Assembly: GCA_029262615.1 (NCBI GenBank)
Contig: JAJCZD010000003.1
Span: 1-64,000 of the forward strand
From: Candidatus Babelota bacterium
GTDB taxonomy: Bacteria > Babelota > Babeliae > Babelales > Vermiphilaceae
DNA: 64,000 nt
Reading direction: 5' to 3'
Each line of letters starts with the position of its first letter. Within the stretch, counting starts at the first letter, position 1. This document shows, one piece after another, positions 1 to 8,501 of the stretch. A program made the translations under genes and the position numbers. A model generated the notes under the pieces. The model did no database searches. It was given only the letters and a program-made list of their open reading frames with translations, and was not told the origin of the DNA.

Positions 1-1
1 T

Positions 2-127
2 ATTGGTGCAGCACTTTTGTATGCTTTGCAAAGCTCTTATTTGTCTTTCTTGTTATTTATTGTTACTTTTTTTATAGGTTTTTGGCTCATAATTTTTATT
101 AGTAAGGCCAAGTATGGAAGGATTTGA
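2..127 (+). CDS. C-terminal end of a small hydrophobic protein, AtpI-like (partial)
   Basis: The frame is open from the window edge and ends at a TGA 14 bases inside atpB. The 41 visible residues are one long hydrophobic helix followed by a short basic tail (KAKYGRI). In F-type ATP synthase operons the gene just before atpB is usually atpI, a small two-helix protein thought to help assemble the c ring or import Mg2+. Position and hydropathy fit that, but no diagnostic motif is visible in this piece. The overlap with atpB suggests translational coupling. Confidence 0.45.
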   Translation: MGAALLYALQSSYLSFLLFIVTFFIGFWLIIFISKAKYGRI

Positions 128-869
128 TTTACTGGGTGCTAAATACTGGCAACCCTTTTCCTATTTTAATTTGGATCATTATTTTTTTAATATAAATAGT
201 GAAACCATTATTTTCACGTGGATTACCCTTGCGCTGCTTTTCATTTTACTCTTTCCTATCCGCACTATTATATGCGGCAAAGCCAATGTTCTTCGTTATC
301 TTATTATAGAATTTACGCGTGCTTTTATTAACTTATGCACAGAAACAATTGGTTCTTTCCAATTTAAACACTTTGCATTTGTTACTTCATTATTTGTTTT
401 TATCTTTGCCTGCAATGCTCTTTCCATTCTACCATGGACTCATGGTTTTATGGATGAACCAACGCGAGATATAAACACTACTTTAGCTCTTGGTATTATT
501 TCATTTTTATATATTCAGTGGCAAGCAATTAGTGTGCATGGCCTCTGGGGATATATAAAAGAATACTTTGATCCATTTTTTATTATGCTCCCATTAAATA
601 TCATCGGAAAATTAGCTAGTATCATCTCTATTTCATTCCGCTTATTTGGTAATATTTTTGGTGGTTCCACTATTGCAGCAATTTATTTGCTTGTTATACA
701 GGGGAAAATTATTGGTGAGGTTTTTGGGATAATATCTGGTATAAACTTAATAGTCATGGTCTTTTTTGGTTTGTTCGAGGGATTCTTGCAAGCATTTGTA
801 TTTGCTATGTTGACCATTACCTATCTTGCAATTGCGATTCAAGAAGAAGTTATTGAGGAAATGGCATGA
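114..869 (+). CDS. atpB: ATP synthase F0 subunit a
   Basis: Membrane stator subunit that forms the two ion half-channels beside the c ring. The 251-residue length and the hydrophobic helices fit the family. The family signature is at residues 175-184 (FRLFGNIFGG), which places the essential stator arginine at R176. The C-terminal helix has the usual LQAFVFAMLT block. The acidic residue that follows the signature in E. coli subunit a is Ser here, a change seen in some lineages. The gene overlaps the upstream AtpI-like frame by 14 bases and the c-subunit gene by 4 bases (ATGA), so the three are probably co-translated. Confidence 0.95.
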   Translation: MEGFDLLGAKYWQPFSYFNLDHYFFNINSETIIFTWITLALLFILLFPIRTIICGKANVLRYLIIEFTRAFINLCTETIGSFQFKHFAFVTSLFVFIFACNALSILPWTHGFMDEPTRDINTTLALGIISFLYIQWQAISVHGLWGYIKEYFDPFFIMLPLNIIGKLASIISISFRLFGNIFGGSTIAAIYLLVIQGKIIGEVFGIISGINLIVMVFFGLFEGFLQAFVFAMLTITYLAIAIQEEVIEEMA

Positions 870-1816
870 TCGATTTTGCAAACGCACTACCATATATGAC
901 CGTTGCTCTTGCGGTTGGTATTAATTCTATCGGTACAGGCCTAGGTGAGGGCTGGACTTTTAAAGAAGCCATAGAGGCAATTAACATTCAACCAAAAGCA
1001 ACTATGGATATAACCAAATTAGCACTCCTTGGCACCGCTCTTATAGAAACAGCAGCCATCCTCGGCTTAACTATGTCTATTATTTTATTATTTGGTATGC
1101 CAAAAACAATGAGTGTAGCAAATAGTTTGGCACAAATTGGCATTATAGCGGCAATTTGCATAACTGGCTTTGTTGTCGGGCTAGTTTCAAGCTTTCCTGT
1201 GGTTGCCTCTTGTCGCGCCATTGCACGACAACCATTTTTGTCTGAACAAATTATGCGATTAATGTTAATTACTCAATCTATTATCCAAACACCGATCATT
1301 TTTGGTTTTATTATCGCATTGTTTATTCGTAACCAAGCAGCTACAACGTTATCAATAGCTGAAGGAATGCGTTTGGCTGCTGCTGGTATTGCTATTGGTT
1401 TGGGCAGCTTAGGCCCAGCTATTGGTTTAGCGGTATTTGCATATGCTGCATGCTATTCACTAGGTATGAATAAAGACGCTTATACACGGTTATTTTCCTT
1501 TTCATTCGTAAGCCAAGCAATTATTGAAACGCCAATAATCTTTGCACTCGTAATTTCTTTGTTACTAGTTACCCTTTCATCTGGTGATAGCATTCTAAAA
1601 GGTGTTGCAATGCTTGGTTCTGCATTCTGTATTGGTATTTGTACTATCGGGCCCGGTATTAGTTCAGGCAAAATTGCAGCAGCCGCCTCGTATCATATTG
1701 CACTCAACAAAGATATTGCTTCTCCAATTTCTCGCCTGAGCATGCTCGCACAAGGGCTTGTTGATACCTGTGCGATATATGGTTTATTGATCGCAATATT
1801 ACTGGTCATTTTATAA
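866..1816 (+). CDS. atpE: ATP synthase F0 subunit c, four fused hairpins
   Basis: Rotor-ring subunit. A normal c subunit is about 80 residues with two helices; this one is 316 residues and contains four consecutive c-type hairpins with a repeat of almost exactly 80 residues. The second-helix ion-binding position is E61 in hairpin 1 (ALIETAAILG), Q141 in hairpin 2 (SIIQTPIIFG), E221 in hairpin 3 (AIIETPIIFA) and D300 in hairpin 4 (GLVDTCAIYG). Hairpin 2 has therefore lost its carboxylate. The polar loop RQP is kept in hairpin 2 and has diverged to NKD in hairpins 3 and 4. In hairpin 1, E28 sits where Na+-type c subunits carry Gln. The ATG overlaps the atpB stop. No b, delta or F1 genes follow; the next gene is a glycosyltransferase. 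Confidence 0.9.
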   Translation: MIDFANALPYMTVALAVGINSIGTGLGEGWTFKEAIEAINIQPKATMDITKLALLGTALIETAAILGLTMSIILLFGMPKTMSVANSLAQIGIIAAICITGFVVGLVSSFPVVASCRAIARQPFLSEQIMRLMLITQSIIQTPIIFGFIIALFIRNQAATTLSIAEGMRLAAAGIAIGLGSLGPAIGLAVFAYAACYSLGMNKDAYTRLFSFSFVSQAIIETPIIFALVISLLLVTLSSGDSILKGVAMLGSAFCIGICTIGPGISSGKIAAAASYHIALNKDIASPISRLSMLAQGLVDTCAIYGLLIAILLVIL

Positions 1817-1829
1817 AATAACAGTTGGT

Positions 1830-1842
1830 GCCCTTCGAGGGC
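1830..1842 (+). other. Short GC hairpin after the F0 genes
   Basis: A perfect 4-bp GCCC/GGGC stem with a TTCGA loop lies just after the atpE stop. No T-run follows, so it is a poor intrinsic terminator. The CCCTTCGA core also resembles the dispersed repeat seen elsewhere in the window, so it may be a repeat fragment. Confidence 0.25.
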
Positions 1843-2070
1843 AAGTTGCCAAATAAGTAATTTTAACTTCTTTGACCTATTTCTACAAAAATAATTTCTT
1901 TTTCTAGGTAAGCAATAATTAATTTCAAAACCAAAAAAGAATAAATAAACTTGATACTAAAGTGATTGCATACTAAGTAAAAGAGATAAAAATTAAATGC
2001 TCTTTAGCTTATTTAAAAACTTGTTATTATTAAGCAACTTAAAAAGAATAAAATTTTATTAAATAAGATT

Positions 2071-3180
2071 ATGAAAAAAGAAAAAGTAGTAATATATATA
2101 ATTACAAAGTTGGAGTTGGGCGGTGCACAAAAGGTGTGCTTATCGTTATTTGAGGGGATCCCACAAAAAGATATTGATACATTTCTTATTTCTGGCATAC
2201 AAGGCAAGTTAGTTGAAAAAGTTAAAAGTAAAAAAAATGTCATCTTACTAAAAAATCTAGAACGAGAAGTTTCTCTATTCTCTTTTTATAAAGAAATTAT
2301 CTGTTTCTTTCAATTAATCAAAACAATCAGAAAGATTAAAAAACAATACAAAACAACCATTGTCCATACTCATAGCACCAAAGCTGGTTTGCTCGGCCGC
2401 TGGGCTGCCCTGCTGGCTGGCATTAAAAAAAGAATGCATACCGTGCATGGTTTTGGATTTCATCCTCATCAGAACAAACTAGCCTGGTGGATAAATTATT
2501 TTTGTGAATTGATGACAAGTCTTATCACCACTAAATATATCTGTGTGTCCAGTTTTGATATCAAAATGGGTAAAAAATTATTACCACAGTTTATAAAAAA
2601 ACATTCCTTAATTCGTGCCGCAGTTGATGATAAACAATTTTATATCCCGGCACGGAAAACAAAACTACCAGATAAGCCAAAAGTTTTTGGCACCGTTGCC
2701 TGTTTTAAACCACAAAAGAATCTGTTTGATTTATTACAAGCATTTGAAATGGTTCATAAAAAAAATAGTGATTCTCGATTAGAAATCATTGGTGATGGAC
2801 TGCAACGCAATACAATTGAAAAATGGATTAAAGAAAAAAATTTACAAGAAAAAATAGTATTGCATGGTTGGCAAGAAAATGTTGCACCAATTATGAGTAG
2901 TTGGCACGCCTTTGTCCTGACATCTTTGTGGGAAGGCCTTCCATGTTCGATTGTAGAAGCATGTATGCTTGGTTTACCAGTTATCAGTTATGATGTTGGT
3001 GGTATTTCTGATGTGATTCAGCACGGTAAAAATGGTTTTTTAATTAAACCAGGAAATTGGCAAGAAATGGCAAATGTAATTTTGAATTTGCTTGAAGAAA
3101 ATAAATCATTTCTTAAAAATGAAATCATACCTGACTTTTCAAGAAAAGTGATGGTACAACAACACAGACAACTGTATTAA
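2071..3180 (+). CDS. Glycosyltransferase family 4
   Basis: Predicted cytoplasmic GT-B glycosyltransferase that moves a sugar from an activated donor to a lipid-linked or surface glycan. Residues near the N terminus show the GT4 glycine loop (KLELGGAQK). The C-terminal Rossmann half has the E-x7-E type donor site around WEGLPCSIVEACMLGLPV and then VISYDVGG, typical of the family. Length 369 is normal. No good Shine-Dalgarno is visible before the ATG, and no neighbouring glycan genes indicate the substrate. A second, distantly related GT4 is encoded at 16481-17596. Confidence 0.88.
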   Translation: MKKEKVVIYIITKLELGGAQKVCLSLFEGIPQKDIDTFLISGIQGKLVEKVKSKKNVILLKNLEREVSLFSFYKEIICFFQLIKTIRKIKKQYKTTIVHTHSTKAGLLGRWAALLAGIKKRMHTVHGFGFHPHQNKLAWWINYFCELMTSLITTKYICVSSFDIKMGKKLLPQFIKKHSLIRAAVDDKQFYIPARKTKLPDKPKVFGTVACFKPQKNLFDLLQAFEMVHKKNSDSRLEIIGDGLQRNTIEKWIKEKNLQEKIVLHGWQENVAPIMSSWHAFVLTSLWEGLPCSIVEACMLGLPVISYDVGGISDVIQHGKNGFLIKPGNWQEMANVILNLLEENKSFLKNEIIPDFSRKVMVQQHRQLY

Positions 3181-3196
3181 TATCCATTATATCTTT

Positions 3197-3649
3197 CTAT
3201 TGCATACCTTCGCGCATACCAAACAAAAAACTCCAAATAGCACTTCCGCTCAAAGCACATTGCTCGATGGAGGTATTTATTGTAATGTTTCTCTGCATTG
3301 CAATATTACGCTGATTTAGTGAATAATTTCTATGCAGAATACCAACGGAATATACACCTAAAGACATAACTGCCAATCCAGCCATAGATTTTAACTCTGG
3401 TTTAAAAGAATGCAAGGGATGATGGTATATTCTTAGCAATGAACCCAATCCACCAGTTACCGCCCTTCCTGCAAGAAATCCAAGAGCTCCCCTACTAAGA
3501 CAAACTGGAGCAATAACTTTTACATGAGCTTTTAACTTTTCTAACTTAGATGGTTGAATCGGTTGACCCGTAGTAGGATCAACTTGCATTCCAATCAAAG
3601 AAAAACTGATCAATCCACACAATAAGAAACTTGCTATTTTTTTAAACAT
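3197..3649 (-). CDS. Small exported membrane protein, family of 3659-4117
   Basis: No known domain. A 20-residue signal peptide (basic start, CGLISFSLIG) is followed by MQVDPTTGQPIQPSK. The body holds two or three hydrophobic segments. It is a clear paralogue of the upstream gene: both share the signal core LLCGLISFSL, the linker PIQPSK and a block of the form K-x3-HVK-[VI]-IAPV. The same block (KTHAKVLTPI) occurs in the C-terminal membrane module of the F-box/ankyrin protein at 10685-12577. It is the last gene of a minus-strand operon and has a GAGGTTA ribosome site identical to that of its neighbour. Confidence 0.75.
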   Translation of the reverse strand: MFKKIASFLLCGLISFSLIGMQVDPTTGQPIQPSKLEKLKAHVKVIAPVCLSRGALGFLAGRAVTGGLGSLLRIYHHPLHSFKPELKSMAGLAVMSLGVYSVGILHRNYSLNQRNIAMQRNITINTSIEQCALSGSAIWSFLFGMREGMQ

Positions 3650-3658
3650 TTTTAACCT

Positions 3659-4117
3659 CTATTTATTCCATCTAATGCCACAATATGCGCCAGTTACTAA
3701 TCCCATTGCCACAAATGGTAACCCTATAGTTGGTTTTAACCAGTGCTTAATATTAATATTTTTTTGTGATGCAATTGTATTTTGATTAGTAGCATATAAA
3801 GTCGCTATTTCTAATGCGCCCTTTATACAGCCATTTAATAATATTGTAGCTGCCCCAATACTAATCATTCTTCCAAGAGAATCTTTATTTGCACTATCAA
3901 CCAGCTTAACTAGACCAAAAGAATTTACGGCAGCCCCCAAACCACAAAGAAAGGCAACTGGTGCAATAATTTTTACATGAGTTACAACTTTTTCTCTTTT
4001 TGATGGTTGAATGGGTTTACCATCACTATCACAATGAATAACTGGTGCTGGTGCCATCCCAACTAATGAAAAACTAATTAATCCACACAATAATAAACTT
4101 GTAATTTTCTTAATCAT
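3659..4117 (-). CDS. Small exported membrane protein, family of 3197-3649
   Basis: 152 residues with a signal peptide ending SLVG before MAPAPV, then the linker KPIQPSKREK and the HVKIIAPVAFL membrane block shared with the downstream paralogue. Two further hydrophobic stretches follow (around AATILLNGCIKGALEIATL and the C terminus). The pair looks like a tandem duplication: gene starts, leaders and spacing (9 bases) are the same. No function is recognisable. A role in the cell envelope, or insertion into a host membrane, is only inference. Confidence 0.75.
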   Translation of the reverse strand: MIKKITSLLLCGLISFSLVGMAPAPVIHCDSDGKPIQPSKREKVVTHVKIIAPVAFLCGLGAAVNSFGLVKLVDSANKDSLGRMISIGAATILLNGCIKGALEIATLYATNQNTIASQKNINIKHWLKPTIGLPFVAMGLVTGAYCGIRWNK

Positions 4118-4126
4118 AATTAACCT

Positions 4127-4570
4127 CTATTTATTTTGGAACAATTTATAAAAACATAAACCAGAAACCACAGCTCCTGCTGCTGCACCGACAAGCATCA
4201 TTTTGGGATTATCTAAGGTCACACCTTCTTTCTGTGCAGAGTCTTTTGCTATTTTTGCAATGAATAAAGTAGGACACGCTGAGCCCAAAAAACCAACCAA
4301 TAATGATGGTACTGCAAGCATAGAACTAAACACCTTTGATGCTGGAATTCTACCATTCAAGTATTTATCTGCGACCAAAGCTCCTACCCCTGCTGCTGCA
4401 GTTGTCAAAGCACCATAAGCAAATAATGAACTGTTGTAGGCCAATTTTTCCCAAGTTGTATCTTGCTTAGGAGCATAATTAGGTCTCATGGCTGAAATTG
4501 TGCTATGCAGAAATATAAAAGGGATACAGAGTAACATAAGTTTTTTTATATTTTTCATATTCTTATCCAT
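4127..4570 (-). CDS. Small exported membrane protein
   Basis: 147 residues with a signal peptide ending ISA before MRPNYAPK, then three Ala/Gly-rich hydrophobic segments. No family is recognised. The ATG follows the TAA of the upstream WD40-like gene directly, so it is likely translated by re-initiation; an in-frame second Met at residue 5 is the alternative start. General layout (signal peptide, short polar linker, several Gly-rich helices) matches the two downstream genes, although sequence similarity is weak. Confidence 0.65.
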   Translation of the reverse strand: MDKNMKNIKKLMLLCIPFIFLHSTISAMRPNYAPKQDTTWEKLAYNSSLFAYGALTTAAAGVGALVADKYLNGRIPASKVFSSMLAVPSLLVGFLGSACPTLFIAKIAKDSAQKEGVTLDNPKMMLVGAAAGAVVSGLCFYKLFQNK

Positions 4571-6040
4571 TTAATTGTTTTTTCTTTTTTCTAAAATTTC
4601 TCTAAATGATGCTCGAGTAAAGATTTTAATACCAGCATCCCTGAAGCTAACCGCAAGGTGTTTACTATCCCGGCTCCACTGTATATCAGTAATTTTCTTT
4701 TCTGAGATAAAAGATTTAATAACCTCACCTTGCAAATTCAGTAATTCGATTTTATTTGGATTATTTTCTTCGCATAAAACAATTGCAATATTGCTACTGT
4801 TAGGTGACCATTGCACACCGTGAAAACATGAATTGCGAGTAAAAATTTTATTATTTATCTTATCTGTTAGATTATTTGTGATAGTAAAAAACTCAGGAGT
4901 CGATGCAATTCTGTGATTACCATTTGGACTAACTGCTATACTTTCAAAAGAAGACCCAACCCATATGTCTTTTTCAAGGTCAAATAATTTATCACAACTT
5001 ATAGCTGCAACATATCCAACCTTAACAAGGCGTACTTTAAGAAACCTTTTATCATTCCAATGTAATGAAGTAATGTTAAATGATTGTAAAGCAGGAGGTA
5101 GAGATTCTTTTTTTAGCTCCTTTCCTTCAAGATCTATGATATGAATATTATCATCAGAAAAGCCTATTGCTAAGGACTTGCCATCTGGAGCCCATTCTAC
5201 CGCTTTAATAATTTTTTTTAGTGTGATTGTTTTAATATATTGTTCTTTTTCAAGATCAAATATATGTAAAGAAGAACCTTCAAAATCTGCTATCAGGTTA
5301 CTATCAGGACTCCAAGCAAAAACTGGATTACATAAAATAGTTACCGGTTTTTCTTGTCCAGTTTCAAAATCAATACATCGTAAACCATCTTTGCCGTAAC
5401 CAATCTCTTTTTTGCCATTCGGGCTTATATGAGATTGGAACATAAATAAGGCTGCCGGTAGGGAAAATTCATAATCACAGATCTGAGTAGCAATATCAAT
5501 AACCCTCATCTTTCCCCGATCCAGCACATTTAATTTATTATTACAAGTCCATCCTAACAGACGACCTGGTAATGTTTTTTTAGAGCATAATTGCCAACCA
5601 AACGGCTTTTCAATCTCATTTCTAATGTAAGATTGTAAAAAAACCGGTAATTCAGTTATCTGGGATTCATTGGTAAGATTTTCTGCAACATAATTGACCA
5701 GTTTACACACATATGGAATTTCAAGTATTTTGTGCCAAATTGCATGGTTAACCAGAGGGAGCTGTGATAATGGCATCATTCCTGATATTCCATTCAGCTC
5801 AAATTCATTAACCTCATCAAAAGTAATACTCGTTGCATTATCAGGTTGGTTTGAGCGAACTAAAGAAAAATTAGATACAAATTTTTGTAATTTCTGTACT
5901 GCGCCATTAACACTACTAATTTGGCTTGTTTTTTGAATGCCAGCTCTTTTGACTGCCAGTGTTTTGATTACCTCTGGTGCATCCATAGCTATTAAATGAT
6001 GACCAATAAAGAAAATACAGAGTAAAATAAGCTTTTTCAC
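4571..6040 (-). CDS. Exported WD40-like beta-propeller protein
   Basis: I choose the GTG at 6038-6040 (MKKLILLC) because a GGAGGT ribosome site lies just upstream and overlaps the longer TTG alternative. The signal peptide ends HHLIA before MDAPEVIK. The rest (about 470 residues) contains degenerate WD40/TolB-like blades, for example FAWSPDSNLIADFEG, VEWAPDGKSLAIGFSD and VQWSPNSSNIAIVL, each followed by an [IH]xLxG-type strand. Such propellers bind other proteins. It heads a four-gene minus-strand operon with three small exported membrane proteins. The partner is unknown. Confidence 0.8.
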   Translation of the reverse strand: MKKLILLCIFFIGHHLIAMDAPEVIKTLAVKRAGIQKTSQISSVNGAVQKLQKFVSNFSLVRSNQPDNATSITFDEVNEFELNGISGMMPLSQLPLVNHAIWHKILEIPYVCKLVNYVAENLTNESQITELPVFLQSYIRNEIEKPFGWQLCSKKTLPGRLLGWTCNNKLNVLDRGKMRVIDIATQICDYEFSLPAALFMFQSHISPNGKKEIGYGKDGLRCIDFETGQEKPVTILCNPVFAWSPDSNLIADFEGSSLHIFDLEKEQYIKTITLKKIIKAVEWAPDGKSLAIGFSDDNIHIIDLEGKELKKESLPPALQSFNITSLHWNDKRFLKVRLVKVGYVAAISCDKLFDLEKDIWVGSSFESIAVSPNGNHRIASTPEFFTITNNLTDKINNKIFTRNSCFHGVQWSPNSSNIAIVLCEENNPNKIELLNLQGEVIKSFISEKKITDIQWSRDSKHLAVSFRDAGIKIFTRASFREILEKRKNN

Positions 6041-6184
6041 AGGGATAACCTCCAATAATATTTACTATTTATTATTTTATATTAGTAAAAATTACTCTAT
6101 TTGGCAAGCTATACAATGCTATGTTTTCATATAGAAAAGATTTCTTTTTTTGCCTTTAGCAGGCAACGCGCCACAAACTCTCCA

Positions 6185-6206
6185 CTCATCCTGAGCCTGT
6201 CGAAAG
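6185..6206 (-). repeat. Dispersed CTTCGACAGGCTCAGGATG-type repeat
   Basis: On the minus strand this reads as a classic interspersed bacterial repeat word (CTTTCGACAGGCTCAGGATG). A related copy is at 20741-20761 (CCCTTCAACAAGCTCAGGATG on the minus strand), and more decayed pieces occur at 23455-23490, 41380-41450 and 43200-43240. All are intergenic. Confidence 0.65.
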
Positions 6207-6357
6207 ACGGTATCACTACCTACCGCTATTGGATCGAAACGAAGTTTAATGGAATTCCGGTAGCATGAGGAATGCCGAAGTCGCTTTCCAAGTGACGTGT
6301 GCATGACTTTCATTCGAAGAAGGATTCTTAAGGCGAAGCCTTCAAGTGCCCGGGTTG

Positions 6358-6383
6358 TTAGGGGTGGGGCAAGCTACCCCTAA
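6358..6383 (+). repeat. Inverted repeat / hairpin
   Basis: An 8-bp perfect stem TTAGGGGT/ACCCCTAA encloses a 10-base G-rich loop. The downstream run is AT-rich but not a T-tract, so a transcription terminator is not convincing. It lies about 105 bases before the channel gene. Confidence 0.4.
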
Positions 6384-6488
6384 TGAAAAACTAAAATGAT
6401 TTTGAATTGAAAATAAATGTATACCAAGTAAAAGTAAGGTGAATATAATAAAGAATAAATAAAATATGAAAAGCAAAAAAGGGATTTT

Positions 6489-8501
6489 ATGAAAAAAATA
6501 CTTATTTATGTATTAGCTTTTATAAGTGCAATACTAATCAGTTTTGCACTTATAAAAACCTTACAATTTACTACTTATAAAAAATCACTCATTCAAACCG
6601 AATTCAAAAACGCTCAAGAAAAAACAAAGCAGACAGCCCAAAAGGTTTCTTACTTTATTGATACGTTAGAGCCATTAGTTACTAACCTGGCAAAGTTTAC
6701 CTCAACCCAGCCAACTACCGAACAAATCAAAAAAGAGTTGGAGAAAAAACCAGTTGAGGTTGCTGGTGTTGGGGTGGTTACTAATACCATAAACCTGTAT
6801 TATGTAGAAAAAGAAGATCAGCAACAATTTGTGGAATTACCACAAAATTTTATTAAAGAAATTAAAACAGAACAGACAACATTTCTAGAGCCAAAAAAAG
6901 ATCCGATAACCGGTGAGCTTATTATTGTATATACTGCTCCAGTATATGCGCAGGGCAAAGAACCAATCGGTACCGCATTTGCAACCCAATCCCTCTCACA
7001 TATTAAGCACGTACTGGCAACTACCTATTTAGGTGCAGAAGGATATTGGTTCATTGTTAATGAAAATGGCACTATTTTATCCCATCCAAAAAGTTCTCTC
7101 GTAAAAGAAAAAAAGAATATAAAAGATTTTTCAGCATCTATTGAGTACAAAAATGAAATTACTGGTTCACCCTCTTGGTTATTTAAACAACCGATCACCA
7201 ATACACCGTGGTCTTTAGTTGGTGTTTTTGATAAACAGGAACTACCGATCGATAAGGATAGTTTACGCCAAAAATTGTTTTGTATCATTATCCTTCTTTT
7301 GCTGGGAGCTCTTACTGCTTGCTTAATTCCTGCGCTTATTTATCTTCAAAAAAATAAAATGATATGGTTCAGTTCAATTACAGCAACGTTAGTTTTGTTA
7401 CTTACTCTTATTTCATTGTGGCTGGTAACTAATTTATTTCCTGATTACAAAGAAACACTAGAACCAATAAAAACCAAAGCATACCTTTATAGCCAACTGA
7501 GTGGTTATGAACACAATGCGACACCCGTTCCAGAAAATGAGATTGATCAGTTGCATTGGTTTTTACAATACCGCTACAAAAAAGGCAAATTTGTCCCAAC
7601 CGGCATTTTGGTAAATGATATTAACTTCGTTGGCAAAGAGCAGATTGAGTTTGTCGGGCTTGTTTGGCAACGCTATTTTGATGGTATTCATGATGATGTA
7701 TCGCGTGGCTTTCTATTACCGCAAGCAGCAGGAAAACCTGATATTGTAGAGATTTCTCGTACCAAAGAACATAAAACAGAAACAATTCAGTGGTTGGTGC
7801 GAGCAAAGCTCAATCAAGATATCAGTTATAAAAAATATCCATTTGATTTTAAAGATCTGGAAATTCAATTTTGGCATAAAGATTTTGAAAAAAATATTAT
7901 CTTAGTTCCGGATCTAGACTCATACAAAGTAATAAATCCAAATTCACTGCCTGGTATTTCAAAGACAGTTTTTATGCCAGGTTGGAAACTAACTGGTACT
8001 TTTTTTGGCCTACGCAAAGAATTTTATAACACTACTTTTGGCATGTATCGGTATGGCCCGTTTGGTATTTATAAAGAAACTGAAAAATCTGATTCTCCTG
8101 ATCTTTATTTTAACATAACGGCAAAACGTAAACTCATAAATGCAATCATGATAGATATGCTTACTATATTAGTTATTTTGTTCATCTTATTTATTATATT
8201 ACTTAATCATCGCTCATTAAAAATCAGTTGGACTATCGGTTCTGCTTCTACTGCATTTTTTAGCACGATTCTTGCTCAAATGAGATTCCGCAATACAATA
8301 CCAACCAATGAGCTTGTATACTTTGAAGCTTTTTATTTTTTGATTTATGCAATCATACTACTGGTACTAATAACCTGTCTTTTTGATTTAAAGAACTATT
8401 TTACCTCTGGATGGCTCAAGGATGGTTTTATAGTCCAAGTGCTTTTTTGGCCCTTTTATTTGATGTGCATGGTATTGATAACATTATATTATCTATATTA
8501 A
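6489..8501 (+). CDS. Cache sensor domain fused to a pentameric ligand-gated ion channel
   Basis: 670 residues. Order: membrane helix 5-22; periplasmic Cache-like sensor about 30-255 (GYWFIVNENGTILSHP at 185-200 is the typical strand pair); two helices at 263-285 and 292-316 joined by a basic QKNK loop; a Cys-loop-type ligand-binding domain 365-545; then four helices M1 548-572, M2 577-598, M3 607-632, M4 644-668. The channel call rests on YPFD (450-453), which matches the pro-loop signature, followed by NIILVPDLD, a Trp-containing PGWKLTG strand, and LYFNITAKRK leading into M1, as in GLIC-type prokaryotic channels. The two extra helices keep the ligand domain outside. The Cys-loop cysteines are absent, as in bacterial members. 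Gene is monocistronic; its stop overlaps the convergent gene by 4 bases. Confidence 0.75.
   Translation: MKKILIYVLAFISAILISFALIKTLQFTTYKKSLIQTEFKNAQEKTKQTAQKVSYFIDTLEPLVTNLAKFTSTQPTTEQIKKELEKKPVEVAGVGVVTNTINLYYVEKEDQQQFVELPQNFIKEIKTEQTTFLEPKKDPITGELIIVYTAPVYAQGKEPIGTAFATQSLSHIKHVLATTYLGAEGYWFIVNENGTILSHPKSSLVKEKKNIKDFSASIEYKNEITGSPSWLFKQPITNTPWSLVGVFDKQELPIDKDSLRQKLFCIIILLLLGALTACLIPALIYLQKNKMIWFSSITATLVLLLTLISLWLVTNLFPDYKETLEPIKTKAYLYSQLSGYEHNATPVPENEIDQLHWFLQYRYKKGKFVPTGILVNDINFVGKEQIEFVGLVWQRYFDGIHDDVSRGFLLPQAAGKPDIVEISRTKEHKTETIQWLVRAKLNQDISYKKYPFDFKDLEIQFWHKDFEKNIILVPDLDSYKVINPNSLPGISKTVFMPGWKLTGTFFGLRKEFYNTTFGMYRYGPFGIYKETEKSDSPDLYFNITAKRKLINAIMIDMLTILVILFILFIILLNHRSLKISWTIGSASTAFFSTILAQMRFRNTIPTNELVYFEAFYFLIYAIILLVLITCLFDLKNYFTSGWLKDGFIVQVLFWPFYLMCMVLITLYYLY

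Larger units (their letters stand above)
6056..6488. other. Intergenic region with repeat fragment and hairpins
   Basis: This 433-base gap separates the divergent WD40-like and channel genes. It holds a copy of the dispersed repeat (6185-6206), a perfect AAGGC-GAA-GCCTT hairpin (6330-6342) and a stronger stem TTAGGGGT/ACCCCTAA (6358-6383). A block TTTACTAATATAAAATAAT on the minus strand (6071-6089) is a possible -10 region for the WD40-like gene. I see no convincing gene here. Confidence 0.6.

Noticed and set aside
6119-6313. A 64-codon minus-strand frame in the 6.1 kb gap
   Set aside because: It runs across the dispersed repeat, has no ribosome site or recognisable motif, and similar frames appear by chance in repeat-rich DNA.
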